64,000 bases of DNA, taken from the NCBI GenBank assembly GCA_005223045.1, contig NJBM01000004.1, forward strand, positions 124,001 through 188,000, given 5' to 3'. Origin of the DNA: Planctomycetes bacterium B3_Pla. Its GTDB lineage: Bacteria > Planctomycetota > Phycisphaerae > Sedimentisphaerales > Anaerobacaceae. The position numbers and the translations under genes are program-made. Position 1 is the stretch's first letter; each line of letters opens with the position of its first letter. Below, in pieces: positions 18,242 to 28,564 of the stretch. Below the pieces are notes generated by a model. That model was not told the origin of the DNA. It searched no databases and was given only the letters and a program-made list of their open reading frames with translations.

Positions 18242-19642
18242 CTATCCATCGTTTTTGCGCGGGCCGATCATATCTTTCGGCACAACGAAACGGTCGAATT
18301 CTTCGGCAGTCAGCAAGCCAAGAGAGACGGCGGCTTCTTTCAACGTCGTGCCTTGTTCGTGTGCCTGCTTGGCAATCTGAGCGGCTTTGTCATACCCTAT
18401 ATGCGGATTTAATGCCGTGACCAACATAAGTGAGTTTTGTACGTACCCGGCGATGATCTGTTCGTTTGCCGTGATGCCGGCTGCGCATTTTTCGCCGAAG
18501 CTGCGGCAGCCGTCGCTCAGAAGTCGAACCGATTGCAGCAGGTTATAGATGATAACCGGCTTATAAACATTCAGCTCGAAGTTCCCCGATGCGCCGGCAA
18601 ACGTGATTGTCGCATCGTTGCCCATCACCTGAGCGGCGATCATGGTAATTGCCTCGCATTGCGTCGGGTTGACTTTGCCCGGCATTATCGAGCTGCCGGG
18701 CTCGTTTGCAGGCAGACTAAGCTCGCCTATGCCGCATCGCGGGCCCGAAGCGAGCCATCGGACGTCGTTGGCGATCTTGTGCAGGGACACCGCGAGCGTT
18801 TTTAGAGCCCCGCTGGTTTCGACCATCGTGTCGTGGGCCGCAAGTGCCTCGAACTTGTTGGGCGCCGAGACAAAGGGCAGTCCCGTCAGATCGGCGATTT
18901 TCCGAGCCGCTCGCTCGGCAAATTCCGGGTGCGTGTTCAGCCCCGTACCGACAGCGGTTCCGCCGAGGGCCAGTTCGTAGAGCCGCGGCAGGCATTGTGC
19001 GATGCGCTGGTGACCGCGCCTGACCTGGGTGGCGTACCCTGAGAATTCCTGCCCCAAAGTTAGAGGAACCGCGTCCATCAGATGTGTTCGCCCGATCTTG
19101 ACAATATCCGCGAATTCACGACTCTTCTTTTCCAGAAGGCTCGCCAATGCCTCCACGGCCGGGAGCAAACTGTGGGTGATTTCCGTAGCTGCGGCAATGT
19201 GCATAGCCGTGGGAAATGTGTCGTTGGAGGATTGCGACTTGTTGACGTCGTCATTGGGATGCACGGGCGTCTTACTGCCGAGCACACCGCCGGCCAGCTC
19301 TATGGCCCGGTTGGCAATGACCTCGTTGAGGTTCATATTGGTTTGAGTTCCGCTGCCGGTCTGCCAGACGCTGAGGGGGAATTGGTCGTCAAGTTTGCCC
19401 TCAATGACTTCTTCAGCAGCCTGCACTATCAGTTTCGCCTTGTCTTCCGACAGAAGACCGAGTTCCCGGTTGACCAGGGCGGCGGCCTTTTTCAGAACTC
19501 CGAACGCGACCACTACTTCACGGGAAATCTTCTCTATCCCGATGTCAAAGTTCTGCAGGGACCGCGCAGTCTGGGCTCCGTAGTAGGCGCTCTGAGGCAC
19601 CTTAACTTCGCCCATCGTATCCTGCTCACTTCTAAAGGTCAT
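18242..19642 (-). CDS. fumC: fumarate hydratase, class II
   Basis: The 466-residue iron-independent fumarase has the class II signature [16 protein letters not shown] near residue 320, and also [14 protein letters not shown] and [18 protein letters not shown] 19642 lies five bases after GGGAG and gives [16 protein letters not shown], the normal N-terminus. Two earlier in-frame starts (19654, 19675) have no ribosome site. It is the first gene of the fumC-acn-sdhAB-sucCD unit. Confidence 0.94.
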   Translation of the reverse strand: MTFRSEQDTMGEVKVPQSAYYGAQTARSLQNFDIGIEKISREVVVAFGVLKKAAALVNRELGLLSEDKAKLIVQAAEEVIEGKLDDQFPLSVWQTGSGTQTNMNLNEVIANRAIELAGGVLGSKTPVHPNDDVNKSQSSNDTFPTAMHIAAATEITHSLLPAVEALASLLEKKSREFADIVKIGRTHLMDAVPLTLGQEFSGYATQVRRGHQRIAQCLPRLYELALGGTAVGTGLNTHPEFAERAARKIADLTGLPFVSAPNKFEALAAHDTMVETSGALKTLAVSLHKIANDVRWLASGPRCGIGELSLPANEPGSSIMPGKVNPTQCEAITMIAAQVMGNDATITFAGASGNFELNVYKPVIIYNLLQSVRLLSDGCRSFGEKCAAGITANEQIIAGYVQNSLMLVTALNPHIGYDKAAQIAKQAHEQGTTLKEAAVSLGLLTAEEFDRFVVPKDMIGPRKNDG

Positions 19643-19903
19643 ATAATCTCCCATTCGGATAAAAATCGGAGCCAAACTGTTACATACTTTAACCGCACAA
19701 CGGATGTTCTTTCAAGTCTAAATTTTGAATCCGCAAACCTGCCAGGCAGCGTCTTTTGAAAATCTGGAACGTTGTCGTCAACTGGAAAAACTTGAGATTT
19801 CAGGTCGCTTAGCTTACTTGGCGGCTATCAGCCTTGACTGGGCGAGTGCCGGGAGCTATGATCTGCAATTTGAGATTTCAGTTTTCAAATTGAGGAGATT
19901 AAA

Positions 19904-21433
19904 GTGACAGATCCTTCGACTACGCCGGGGGCGGGCATGACTCGCCGATGCTTCATGAAACTCATGGGATTCTCCGCCGCCGCGGCTGCGATGCCTAAGT
20001 ACGTGTCCGCAAATGCATCGCTGCGAAGACCTAACATACTGTTCATCATGGCCGACGACCATACAAGCCAGGCTATCGGATGTTACAGGCTCAGGTTGAG
20101 CGAATACGCCCGCACGAAGAACATCGACCGAATCGCAGCAGAAGGGGCGCTGTTGAAGAATTGTTTCTGCACGAACTCTATATGCGTTCCAAGTCGCGCC
20201 AGCATTCTGACGGGCCAGTACAGCCACATCAACGGGGCGAAAACACTCCGCGGCAAACTCGATCCGGCTGTCGACAACGTTGCCAAACGTCTCCAGCGGG
20301 AAGGTTACGAAACGGCTATCGTGGGCAAGTGGCATTTGAAGGAAACGCCGGCCGGCTTTGACTACTACAATGTCCTGCGGGGTCAGGGCCGGTACAATAA
20401 TCCAATTCTCTACGAGCTGGGAAAAGACTTCAAGAAGGGGGGCAAAGAACACCAGGGCCATTCGACGGATGTCATCACCGATCTGTCGCTGGATTGGCTC
20501 AAGAATCGCAAGGCTTCGGACAAGCCATTCTGCCTGATGTGCCATTTCAAGGCTGTGCACGAGCCGTTCTTTAGTCACGACCGGTATCGCAGCTTGTATG
20601 CCGAGACGGAATTTCCCGAGCCGGAGGACTTGTTCTGGCCTGAAAGCCCAAAAGGCAAGCGTTTCGAGGGATGGCCTCTGGAGATTCTTGCCGAGCGTTA
20701 TCGCAAGAGGGGGGACAGGTACGCTCCGCCGCGACTTGAGGCAGCCGACGACGATCCCAGGAGCATCCGCAAGGCTGCTTATCAGAAGTTCATGCGTGAC
20801 TTTCTCAGCACCGTCGCCGGAATTGATGACAACGTGGGCCGGCTGCTTGCTTACTTGGACGAAACCGGCCGGACCCGGGATACGGTTGTGATTTACACGT
20901 CCGATCAGGGGTATTTTCTTGGCGAGCATAATATGTTCGACAAGCGGTTCATGCTGGAAGAATCCCTTCGTATGCCGTTCGTCATTCGCTATCCGAGAGA
21001 GATCAGGCCGGGGACAACTGTAAGCGATATCGTTCTGAACATTGATTTTGCGGAGTTGTTTCTGGATTATGCCGGTGCGACGATTCCAAAGACCATGCAG
21101 GGGCGGAGCTTCCGGCAGAATCTGCAGGGAGAAACGCCCGACGATTGGCGCGACGCCATGTACTATCACTACTGGTCGCACTCGAATCCGAGGCCCAGCC
21201 ATTACGGCATACGAACCGAGCGCTACAAGTTGATCTACTACTACGGTCTTGTCCAAATGGGACGAAAGCCCAAAGAGTGTTGGGAATTGTACGATTTGCG
21301 TAACGATCCCCACGAGAGGATCAATCAATACGACAATCCCGAGCACAGGGACACGATAGCCACTCTCAAGCGCCGTTTGGAGCAACTGCGCCGACAGTAC
21401 AAGGATACGGAGGATCCGCTTCGGACGCAGTAG
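19904..21433 (+). CDS. Tat-exported sulfatase
   Basis: The 509-residue S1-type sulfatase has the formylglycine motif ICVPSRASILTGQ (Cys near residue 92). The metal-site segments are RRPNILFIMADDH at the N-terminus and VIYTSDQGYFLGEHNMFDKRFM. The C-terminal subdomain ends in YDLRNDPHERINQYD. The N-terminus MTRRCFMKLMGFSAAAAAM is Tat-like. GTG at 19904 follows GAGGAG by six bases; an internal ATG at 19937 is possible. The organisation is typical of planctomycete enzymes removing sulfate esters from marine or host polysaccharides. The substrate cannot be read from the sequence, and no anaerobic maturase gene is in the window. Confidence 0.9.
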   Translation: MTDPSTTPGAGMTRRCFMKLMGFSAAAAAMPKYVSANASLRRPNILFIMADDHTSQAIGCYRLRLSEYARTKNIDRIAAEGALLKNCFCTNSICVPSRASILTGQYSHINGAKTLRGKLDPAVDNVAKRLQREGYETAIVGKWHLKETPAGFDYYNVLRGQGRYNNPILYELGKDFKKGGKEHQGHSTDVITDLSLDWLKNRKASDKPFCLMCHFKAVHEPFFSHDRYRSLYAETEFPEPEDLFWPESPKGKRFEGWPLEILAERYRKRGDRYAPPRLEAADDDPRSIRKAAYQKFMRDFLSTVAGIDDNVGRLLAYLDETGRTRDTVVIYTSDQGYFLGEHNMFDKRFMLEESLRMPFVIRYPREIRPGTTVSDIVLNIDFAELFLDYAGATIPKTMQGRSFRQNLQGETPDDWRDAMYYHYWSHSNPRPSHYGIRTERYKLIYYYGLVQMGRKPKECWELYDLRNDPHERINQYDNPEHRDTIATLKRRLEQLRRQYKDTEDPLRTQ

Positions 21434-21446
21434 CTGCCGTCGGTTA

Positions 21447-22766
21447 CTACAGCGTCCAGCCCTGCCGGTATTGGCGCCGGATGAACGCATCAGCCTCCGG
21501 GCAGCCAATGGCCTTTAAGTTCTTTGCGTCCCAGGTGATTTTCCTGCCGGTGCGAAGCGCGACGTTGCAGAGCAGCGCCGCTTCTGTCAGTGCGCCCGAG
21601 TAGTTGAAATTGCACGTGGTCGGCCCGCCTGTCTTGCAGGCCTCGACCCATTCGCGGTGGTGGCCGATGGAATCCGGGATAAACGGTTCGGGCGGTGTGA
21701 AGCCGGCGAACTTCTGTTCAGGCAGCAATTGGTGCCGGTTGTAGTCGGAAATCAGCATACCCTCTGAGCCGATGAACAGCACGGCGCTGTTCCACTGTGG
21801 GACATTCTTCTCTTTTACAAGCGCCGGATAGCCGCCCCCGTTATACCAGGTCAATGACACTGGCGGCAGATCGCCGCGCGCCGGGTACTCCTGCCGGGCG
21901 ATTGTCCAGTGGGCGGCGCTGTCGGGGTGAACCGGGCCTTCGGCTTCGACAGTGATTGGATGCCGTAGTTTCAAAGCCCAGAACGCCAAATCGCAGTAGT
22001 GGCAGAAAAAGTCGCCGAGTTGGCCGTTCGCGAAATTCCACCAGTAGCGCCATTTGAACGGAGCGTACTCCGAATGGTAGGATCGATAGGACGCGGGCCC
22101 GAGCCAAAGGTCCCAATCGAGCGTCTCCGGCACGGCAGGGCGGTCGGTGGGAGCATCGGGCTGTGACATGTCTGTCGGCTTGGGCGGCCCGGCAAAGTTT
22201 GCTCCCAGCCACACGTGGACTTCGCGCACCGGCCCGATGGCGCCGCTCTGCACAAGCTCCACCGCCCGGCGGTAGTTGCCGCCTTCATGAATCTGAGTTC
22301 CCATTTGGGTTACGAGCTTGCCCCGGCGCGCGACCATCGCCATTAGTCTGGCCTCGAACACGCTGTGAGTGAGAGGTTTCTCGCAATAGCAATGTTTACC
22401 CATTTTCATTGCCATCACGCCGGCGGGGGCATGGGTATGGTCGGGCGTGCCGATGACCACTGCGTCGATTTTGTTGTGCATCTCATCCAGCATTTTGCGG
22501 AAGTCTTTGTAGCGATTGGCCTTGGGGAATTGCTCGAAGGTTTTTGCCGAATGGTTATGATCGACGTCGCACAGAGCAACGATGTTCTCATCGGCCACGC
22601 CTTTTACGTCGGCAGCGCCGCGACCGCCGACCCCGATGGCGGCAATGTTCAACTTTTCATTGGCCTGGGCGCTGCGGACCGACCGGCTGTTTGACAGGAT
22701 GATGAGGCCTGAGCCGCTCCAGGCCGCGCTGCGCAGGAAATCACGACGGGTCAATTGACGAGGCAT
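21447..22766 (-). CDS. Tat-exported Gfo/Idh/MocA family oxidoreductase
   Basis: The 439-residue protein begins with a twin-arginine signal (LTRRDFLRSAAWSGSG). A Rossmann NAD(P)-binding domain follows with IAAIGVGGRGAADVKG, a CEKPLTHSV segment holding the family lysine, and a C-terminal alpha/beta substrate domain with HREWVEACKTGGPTTCNFNYSGALTEAALLCNVALRTG. Such exported Gfo/Idh proteins are abundant in planctomycetes. They are thought to act on sugars or cyclitols in the periplasm with a tightly bound cofactor. It is the last gene downstream of the inositol enzymes, so an inositol or inosose oxidation role is conceivable but not shown. Confidence 0.88.
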   Translation of the reverse strand: MPRQLTRRDFLRSAAWSGSGLIILSNSRSVRSAQANEKLNIAAIGVGGRGAADVKGVADENIVALCDVDHNHSAKTFEQFPKANRYKDFRKMLDEMHNKIDAVVIGTPDHTHAPAGVMAMKMGKHCYCEKPLTHSVFEARLMAMVARRGKLVTQMGTQIHEGGNYRRAVELVQSGAIGPVREVHVWLGANFAGPPKPTDMSQPDAPTDRPAVPETLDWDLWLGPASYRSYHSEYAPFKWRYWWNFANGQLGDFFCHYCDLAFWALKLRHPITVEAEGPVHPDSAAHWTIARQEYPARGDLPPVSLTWYNGGGYPALVKEKNVPQWNSAVLFIGSEGMLISDYNRHQLLPEQKFAGFTPPEPFIPDSIGHHREWVEACKTGGPTTCNFNYSGALTEAALLCNVALRTGRKITWDAKNLKAIGCPEADAFIRRQYRQGWTL

Positions 22767-22811
22767 TGGCTCACTCCTTTTTTCTCGAATGATGTAGTTT
22801 TCGCAAATCTA

Positions 22812-23663
22812 TCAGTACTTGGGTGTAATAAACGCCTGAGCGCTGTAGTTTTTCACCCCAATGGCGTCCCAGGCGTTGAAGGTTTCCACGCGCCCGTCCA
22901 GATAGCCGGCGTTCAGTCGGATCTTGGGTTGCTCCTGCATACCTGGGTTCTTGAAGACCCAGTACGGATGGGCTTTTGCGCCGCGCTTGAACGGATGAGA
23001 CGAGCACCATGTCTGCTGCGGGCTTGGCCATAATAAATTGGTATTAGTCGTCAGATAAAAAAGTGCATCCTGCACAACCAGTTTTGTTCTGGAATCGAGT
23101 CGATTGGCGCCCTCGAAATGCGACTGGCTTTTGTCCACGTGCGCCGACGTTCGGTGGTTGTATCCCTGGTAGCTCCACAGGATCGTGTAGGTCGAGTGCA
23201 AGGGAGCGAAGGATCCGCTCTTATAGAACTGGCCGTAAGTTCCCTGTGCGGCCTGGCCCGAACTTGCCGGGGGCCAGGGGGTGCTGTCTTTGATCGCCGA
23301 GAGCGTGCAGTTGAATACGCGAACGTCCTTCAGATAGGAACCCAGATACCTGCCGGCATGGTGATAACTCGGATTGTCAATGTCTGCAACCGGGCCGACA
23401 GCGTTGCGATTCCAGTTCAACTCGAAAGGCCGGTGGTAGTTCGAGGGAGCCTGAATCGTGGACGGGTGAGGGGGCAGTCGTGACTCGTTGTCCTCGGCGT
23501 ATGTCACCAGGCCAAGGATCAATTGGCGCATGTTGCTGCCGCACGAGATCATCTTCGCCTGCTGCCTGGCCTTCTGCAGGGACGGCAGCAAGATTCCCAT
23601 CAAAAGGGCAATAATGGCAATCACAACCAAAAGCTCAATCAGAGTGAATCCCCTGAGTTTCAT
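22812..23663 (-). CDS. prepilin-type N-terminal methylation domain protein (DUF1559-like)
   Basis: The 283-residue protein starts with [29 protein letters not shown], a type IV prepilin/pseudopilin leader with cleavage between G and F and the conserved E at +5. The globular part ends with a DG motif ([13 protein letters not shown]), as in the large planctomycete H-X9-DG pseudopilin family. The ATG begins two bases after the stop of the aldolase gene, without a ribosome site of its own, so coupled translation is likely. An in-frame start inside the aldolase gene is less likely, because it would place extra residues before the leader. Confidence 0.85.
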   Translation of the reverse strand: MKLRGFTLIELLVVIAIIALLMGILLPSLQKARQQAKMISCGSNMRQLILGLVTYAEDNESRLPPHPSTIQAPSNYHRPFELNWNRNAVGPVADIDNPSYHHAGRYLGSYLKDVRVFNCTLSAIKDSTPWPPASSGQAAQGTYGQFYKSGSFAPLHSTYTILWSYQGYNHRTSAHVDKSQSHFEGANRLDSRTKLVVQDALFYLTTNTNLLWPSPQQTWCSSHPFKRGAKAHPYWVFKNPGMQEQPKIRLNAGYLDGRVETFNAWDAIGVKNYSAQAFITPKY

Positions 23664-23665
23664 AA

Positions 23666-24640
23666 TTACATTGTACCATACCAATCGTAGCTGAGTGCAG
23701 GAGAATCGTAAACTTCAGTAAAAGGCCTGCCCAACGCTTCGCAAAGCGACTGCAAGCGCCGCATTCGCTCATATCCGATGCTCCGGAGAAATTCATTCCG
23801 CACGGCGACATCCAGCGTTACCGCTTCTTTCCAAACCGCTCGTCCCGCCATCACGCCGCTGGCGCCCGCCTCACAGGCAACGCGCACCTGCTTCAAAAAA
23901 GTATCGTAAGAGACACCGGCCGACAGCAATACCCAGGGTACTGCGCTTGCATCTGTCAGTTCTCGGCACGCATTGCGCCAGACATTTTCGTCAGGCTCGA
24001 TACTCACATCCACGGGAAATTCAGCTTTGAGAATATCGGCGCCCAACGGCACCAGGCGACGTGCAGTTTCAATTACCACTTTGCGTCTCTGTTCCGGCGG
24101 CAAAGGCCCGTGCGAGCCGTCGGAAGCATACGATAAAGGCTCAAGGAAAAAAGGAATGTCGTATCGCACACAATCGGCGGCCACTTTCTCAACGAGCGCC
24201 TCACGCTCACGGGCTTCCGGGGCCTCCGGATTGTAGTAAAGCAGCATTTTCATGCCCGAAGCTCCCATACGAACCGTCTTTTCGACCGACCAGTTCTCGA
24301 CCAGGGCGGTCCGGCGATTCAACGGATCGCCCGTCGAGCCGGTATCGAGCGCAACGAGCAATCCTGTCCGCGCTGGTATCGAGCCGTCCGCGACGCATTG
24401 CCCGGCAGCCGTTTCGGGGTCCAGCAGAACGGCGGTTGTCGCCGGCGCCAAGTGCCGGACAATATCGCTTTTGAGCGCGGTCAGCGCTTCATTTGATTTG
24501 CCTTCGGGCGATTCGGTTTCCAGCGAACGTCGAAGCGGGCCGCGGTGATCGACCGCCGCTACCGCGAAAGTACCTCTCGGACCGGCTGTCTGCTGCAAAC
24601 GACGCCATTTGCCAACGGTCAGTGTGTTTGACCTTGCCAA
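23666..24640 (-). CDS. LacD-type class I aldolase, probable 2-deoxy-5-keto-gluconate 6-phosphate aldolase
   Basis: The 324-residue TIM-barrel protein resembles tagatose-1,6-bisphosphate aldolase (LacD) and the related YihT and DUF2090 groups. Supporting segments are [16 protein letters not shown] near residue 24, [17 protein letters not shown], and [13 protein letters not shown], whose Lys fits the Schiff-base position. It lies 3 nt downstream of iolE in a run of inositol genes, and no standard iolJ is present. The simplest inference is that it cleaves 2-deoxy-5-keto-gluconate 6-phosphate to DHAP and malonate semialdehyde. A role on tagatose or sulfo-sugar phosphates cannot be excluded from sequence. 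Confidence 0.75.
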   Translation of the reverse strand: MARSNTLTVGKWRRLQQTAGPRGTFAVAAVDHRGPLRRSLETESPEGKSNEALTALKSDIVRHLAPATTAVLLDPETAAGQCVADGSIPARTGLLVALDTGSTGDPLNRRTALVENWSVEKTVRMGASGMKMLLYYNPEAPEAREREALVEKVAADCVRYDIPFFLEPLSYASDGSHGPLPPEQRRKVVIETARRLVPLGADILKAEFPVDVSIEPDENVWRNACRELTDASAVPWVLLSAGVSYDTFLKQVRVACEAGASGVMAGRAVWKEAVTLDVAVRNEFLRSIGYERMRRLQSLCEALGRPFTEVYDSPALSYDWYGTM

Positions 24641-24643
24641 CTC

Positions 24644-25582
24644 TCAGACTCCTTTCGCTCGCAGGTATTTGCGGTTGCGCCGGGCACTTTCCTTTGGCGA
24701 TCCCATGCCCGGCAGAACATCCTGCTCGACCACTGCCCAGCCGTCATAATCCTGCCGTTTCAACCAGTCTATTACCGCCGGGAAATCGACACATCCCTGC
24801 CCAAGTTCGCAGAACACGCCTCGCCTGACCGCCTCGAAATAATCCCAGCCTTCATCGCGTGCGCTGTCGGCAACTCCCGGGTGACAATCCTTAAAGTGCA
24901 TATACCATATCCGCTCGGCAAAGAGGTCAAGACTTTCCAGCACAACCTTCGGGTCGTTTCTGCCCGAACCATACATGTAATGACCTGTGTCAAAGACCAG
25001 ACCCAACAGGTTGGGATCGGTCATCTCAAGTAAACGGGCAACCTCATCGGGCCTTTCGACAAAGCCGGCGCAATGATGATGAAACACGGTACGCAACCCT
25101 GTTTGAGATTTCACTGCTTGAGCGACGTCTTCGGCACCGTGAGCAAAGACTTTCCACTGTTTATCTGTCAGGCTCATTTCATCGCTTGTGCGCCCGGCGT
25201 TGGCGGTCCTGATCGCATCTGTACCATTGTCATCGGCGAGCGCCAGAAAAGGCAATTGTTCGTAGCCGCCTTTCTCGGCGACGTCCGCCAGCAGGCGGGC
25301 AATCTTCAACGATTCGGTGATCCCCGCCTGATGAGCATCGGCATCCTTCAACGCCACCGGCACAAATGCACCGAGCATCACAAGACCCCGCCCGGACAAT
25401 TCAGCGTGCAACTGCTCGGCGTTTGTCGGCATGTAGCCCCAGTCGCCTAATTCAGTTCCGAGGTAGCCCGTTTCCTTCAGCTCGTCGAGCATTTGACCGT
25501 AAGGTATTGCCTGGCCCTGGAGCCCTTCGAATTCCAGAGAGCCCCATGAGCAGGGGGCGTTCGCGATACGAATTTCCGGCAT
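24644..25582 (-). CDS. iolE: myo-inosose-2 dehydratase, IolE-like
   Basis: The 312-residue xylose-isomerase-like TIM barrel dehydrates 2-keto-myo-inositol. It has the family features IANAPCSWGSLEFEG at the N-terminus, TVFHHHCAGFVE, LVFDTGHYMYG, MHFKDCHPG and the C-terminal EQDVLPGMGSPKESARRNRKYL. It is placed between iolD and the aldolase, with gaps of 19 and 3 nt. Confidence 0.88.
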   Translation of the reverse strand: MPEIRIANAPCSWGSLEFEGLQGQAIPYGQMLDELKETGYLGTELGDWGYMPTNAEQLHAELSGRGLVMLGAFVPVALKDADAHQAGITESLKIARLLADVAEKGGYEQLPFLALADDNGTDAIRTANAGRTSDEMSLTDKQWKVFAHGAEDVAQAVKSQTGLRTVFHHHCAGFVERPDEVARLLEMTDPNLLGLVFDTGHYMYGSGRNDPKVVLESLDLFAERIWYMHFKDCHPGVADSARDEGWDYFEAVRRGVFCELGQGCVDFPAVIDWLKRQDYDGWAVVEQDVLPGMGSPKESARRNRKYLRAKGV

Positions 25583-25601
25583 ACAAGTCCTCCGATTCTT
25601 C

Positions 25602-27482
25602 TTAGAAGAAGAACCTCTCCAGCTTGCGATTCTTCTCCCATTCCTTACGGGCTTGTTTGACGCTTTCGATCTCGCTAACTTCGGCTACCGGCACATCCCA
25701 CCAGCATTCATAGCCGGGGACGCCTTCATAACGATCATTCCGGATATAGATCACCGTGGTCCGATCGGTTTCCCTGGATTTTTTAAACGCCTCGACGAAG
25801 TCGTCATACGTCTTGCACTCTAAAACATGAGCGCCCAATCCGCGTGCGTTCATGGCAAGGTCCACGGGCAGTGCTTTGACCTGATCCGATGTATCATCGG
25901 GGAGCTTGTTGTTAATGGGGAAAGCATATCGCGTGCCGAATCCCTCCTGGCCCAACGAACGACTGAGGCCTCCGATGCTGTTGAAGCCCTGGTTGTCCAT
26001 CAGGACAATAGTGAGTTTATATCCTTCCTGAATTGAAGTGACAATTTCATTGCACAGCATCAGGTAGCTGCCGTCGCCCACCATGACGATTACTTCGCGC
26101 TCCGGGGCCGCCATTTTGATTCCCAGCCCGCCGGCAATTTCGTAACCCATGCAGCTATATCCGTATTCGAGATGGAAATTCTTCGAATGCCGGGTTCGCC
26201 ACAATTTGTGCAGGTCGCCGGGCATACTTCCGGCTGCATTTATCATCACGGCATCAGGATCGCTCAATTCGTTGACTACGCCGATCAGCTCACCCTGGCT
26301 CGGAAGAGGCTTATTGCGAATCGCGTAAATTCGATCAACTTCTTCCTGCCATTCGTCATGTAATTGCTGTGCCTTCTGTTTATAGTCCTGCCCGACCTGG
26401 TAGCCTTCGAGCAATTCGGCCAGCTCCTCAAGAGTCACGCGCGCATCGGCTATCAACGGCAGGGCGGCGTGCTTATACGCATCGAATTCGGCGACGTTAA
26501 TGTTAACGAAACGTACATCGGGATTCTGAAACGCGGTCTTGCTCGCGGAGGTAAAATCGCTGTATCGCGTTCCGATGCCGATAACCAAGTCCGCCTTGCG
26601 TGCTATGCGGTTTGCGGCGAAGTTCCCCGTAACGCCGATAGCTCCGAGGTTCAGCTTGTTGTCGTAGAGCAGGCTGCCTTTGCCCGCCATCGTAACGCCT
26701 ACCGGAATGCCGGTTTTTTCAACGAATTGTTCGAGAACGTCCTGAGCGCCGCTGTAGATGACACCACCTCCGGCGACAATCAGCGGAGATTTTGAATCGC
26801 GTATCAGCCGGGCAGCGGCCGCCAGGGCTTTCTTGTCCGCCCGATTTCGCGGAATTTCCCAGGTGTGGTTATCGAAGAATTCGACGGGGTAATCATAGGC
26901 CTCTGTTTGAGTGTCTTCGGGAAGCGACAGAGTCACCGCACCGGTATCGGCCGGGCTGGTAAGCACCCGCATGGCCTCGGGCAACGCCGTAAGTATCTGG
27001 TCGGCCCGGTTGATACGGTCCCAGTATCGGCTCACCGGCTTAAAGCAGTCACTAACCGATATGTCCTGGGTAATCTCCGATTCCAACTGCTGCAGGACCG
27101 GAGCTACATTGCGACGAGCGAATATGTCACCCGGCAGCAGCAGTACAGGCAGATGATTGGTTGTCGCCACTGCCGCTCCGGTTATCATATTTGTCGCTCC
27201 GGGGCCAATCGAAGAAAGACATGCAAACGTCTGCATTCGATTTCTCATCTTGGCGTAAGCGGCCGAGGCGTGCACCATGGCCTGCTCATTGCGGGTCTGG
27301 TAGTAGCGAAGCCGGGGATATTGCTGCAATGCCTGCCCTACACCGGACACGCAACCATGACCGAAGACGCCAAAGCACCCCGCAAAAAGGGCATTTTCAT
27401 CGCCATCACGCTCCACGTACTGGCAGGTGAGGTATTTAACCAGCGCCTGCGCCATCGTTAAACGAACAGTCTTTGCACTCAT
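25602..27482 (-). CDS. iolD: 3D-(3,5/4)-trihydroxycyclohexane-1,2-dione acylhydrolase
   Basis: The 626-residue thiamine-diphosphate enzyme opens the inositol ring to 5-deoxy-glucuronate. It shows the ThDP glutamate region YYQTRNEQAMVHASAAYAK, the GPGATNMITGAAVA segment, and the ThDP/Mg motif VGDGSYLMLCNEIVTS...DNQGFNSIGG. Length and the C-terminal WWDVPVAEVSE fit IolD and not acetolactate synthase. The start is ATG 27482, eight bases after GGAGG. Confidence 0.93.
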   Translation of the reverse strand: MSAKTVRLTMAQALVKYLTCQYVERDGDENALFAGCFGVFGHGCVSGVGQALQQYPRLRYYQTRNEQAMVHASAAYAKMRNRMQTFACLSSIGPGATNMITGAAVATTNHLPVLLLPGDIFARRNVAPVLQQLESEITQDISVSDCFKPVSRYWDRINRADQILTALPEAMRVLTSPADTGAVTLSLPEDTQTEAYDYPVEFFDNHTWEIPRNRADKKALAAAARLIRDSKSPLIVAGGGVIYSGAQDVLEQFVEKTGIPVGVTMAGKGSLLYDNKLNLGAIGVTGNFAANRIARKADLVIGIGTRYSDFTSASKTAFQNPDVRFVNINVAEFDAYKHAALPLIADARVTLEELAELLEGYQVGQDYKQKAQQLHDEWQEEVDRIYAIRNKPLPSQGELIGVVNELSDPDAVMINAAGSMPGDLHKLWRTRHSKNFHLEYGYSCMGYEIAGGLGIKMAAPEREVIVMVGDGSYLMLCNEIVTSIQEGYKLTIVLMDNQGFNSIGGLSRSLGQEGFGTRYAFPINNKLPDDTSDQVKALPVDLAMNARGLGAHVLECKTYDDFVEAFKKSRETDRTTVIYIRNDRYEGVPGYECWWDVPVAEVSEIESVKQARKEWEKNRKLERFFF

Positions 27483-27499
27483 GTCGAAACCTCCATACG

Positions 27500-28531
27500 T
27501 TATTCAAGTCCACCATAATCCTTAACAAAGGCCATTACCTCTTCGTAGGTCGGCATAAAATTCGCACAGCCGTGTTTGGTCACGACAATCGCCCCGCAGG
27601 CGTTGCCCATACGTGCGGATTTGTACCAATCCAGACCTTTGACATATCCATAAAGAAATCCGGCGGCAAAGGCGTCGCCGGCCCCCAGAATGTTTGTCAC
27701 TTCCACAGGGAATCCCGGAGCGTCGATTTGCTCGATTTTGCCCTGTTGATTCACCAGATGAACGCAGACACCCTGACTGCCTTTCTTTTGCAGCAGTGCA
27801 TGGGGCCCCATCGAGAGCATCTCACGAATCGCGCGGTCCACATCTCCCCGAACCTGTGTATCCGAGACCGAATCTGTAAGTTCGATATGGCTGACATCCG
27901 TCAACATCGCGGCGTTTATCTCATCTTCGGTTCCGATCACGACGTCCGCCAGCCGAAGCGCCGAACGCACCACCACGCCGAACGCCCTCGGGTCATGCCA
28001 CTGATCCGGGCGAAAATCTATATCAAGAACGACCTTCGTCCCCGCCTGGCGGGCCAGCTCCGCGGCAAACAATGTCGCGCTGCGGCTTGGCTCCAAAGAC
28101 AGATTTGTGCCGGCAAACTGAAACACTCTGCTGTCGGAAACCGGCGATTTAAGTACGTCGTCTATCGTTAGTGCGATGTCGGCGCAATTGTCGCGATAAT
28201 AAACCAGCGGAAAACTATCTGGCGGTTCGATCCCCAGGACTACGGCGCTGGACCGGTTGCCGGGCTTGCGACAGATAAATCGCGTTTCCACTCCCTCTTC
28301 CTGCAGAAACTTCAGAATAAAATCCCCCACGGGGTCCTCTCCCAGCCCCGTCAACAAAGCGGTCTTTAGCCCGAGCCTTCGCCCTCCCACGCTGATATTT
28401 GTCGGCGAGCCTCCGACATACGCGGCAAAACCGGTAATGTCCACGAACGGCGAGCCGATATCATTGCTATAGAGGTCGATTGACGACCGGCCCATGTGGA
28501 GCGTGTCGTATGTCCGTTTGGTTTCACCCAT
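27500..28531 (-). CDS. iolC: 5-dehydro-2-deoxygluconokinase
   Basis: The 343-residue PfkB-family kinase phosphorylates 2-deoxy-5-keto-gluconate. The motifs are GRSSIDLYSNDIGSPF near the N-terminus, YVGGSPTNISVGGRRLGL, and NILGAGDAFAAGFLYGY with the catalytic Asp. ATG 28531 is favoured over a TTG at 28546, because the AGGA lies between them. Unlike many IolC proteins it has no C-terminal DUF2090 aldolase domain; a separate LacD-type aldolase gene lies downstream instead. Confidence 0.92.
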   Translation of the reverse strand: MGETKRTYDTLHMGRSSIDLYSNDIGSPFVDITGFAAYVGGSPTNISVGGRRLGLKTALLTGLGEDPVGDFILKFLQEEGVETRFICRKPGNRSSAVVLGIEPPDSFPLVYYRDNCADIALTIDDVLKSPVSDSRVFQFAGTNLSLEPSRSATLFAAELARQAGTKVVLDIDFRPDQWHDPRAFGVVVRSALRLADVVIGTEDEINAAMLTDVSHIELTDSVSDTQVRGDVDRAIREMLSMGPHALLQKKGSQGVCVHLVNQQGKIEQIDAPGFPVEVTNILGAGDAFAAGFLYGYVKGLDWYKSARMGNACGAIVVTKHGCANFMPTYEEVMAFVKDYGGLE

Positions 28532-28564
28532 AAGCTGTTCCTGCAAAATTAAAGCTAAGATGCA

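Noticed and set aside
19856..21508. 550-residue minus-strand frame antisense to the sulfatase
   Set aside because: The plus strand encodes a full sulfatase with active-site motif; the antisense frame has no recognisable domain and is a GC-rich shadow.
23666..24640. Sulfofructose-phosphate aldolase of sulfoglycolysis (YihT-like)
   Set aside because: No sulfoquinovosidase, isomerase or sulfolactaldehyde reductase nearby; the gene sits in an inositol operon.
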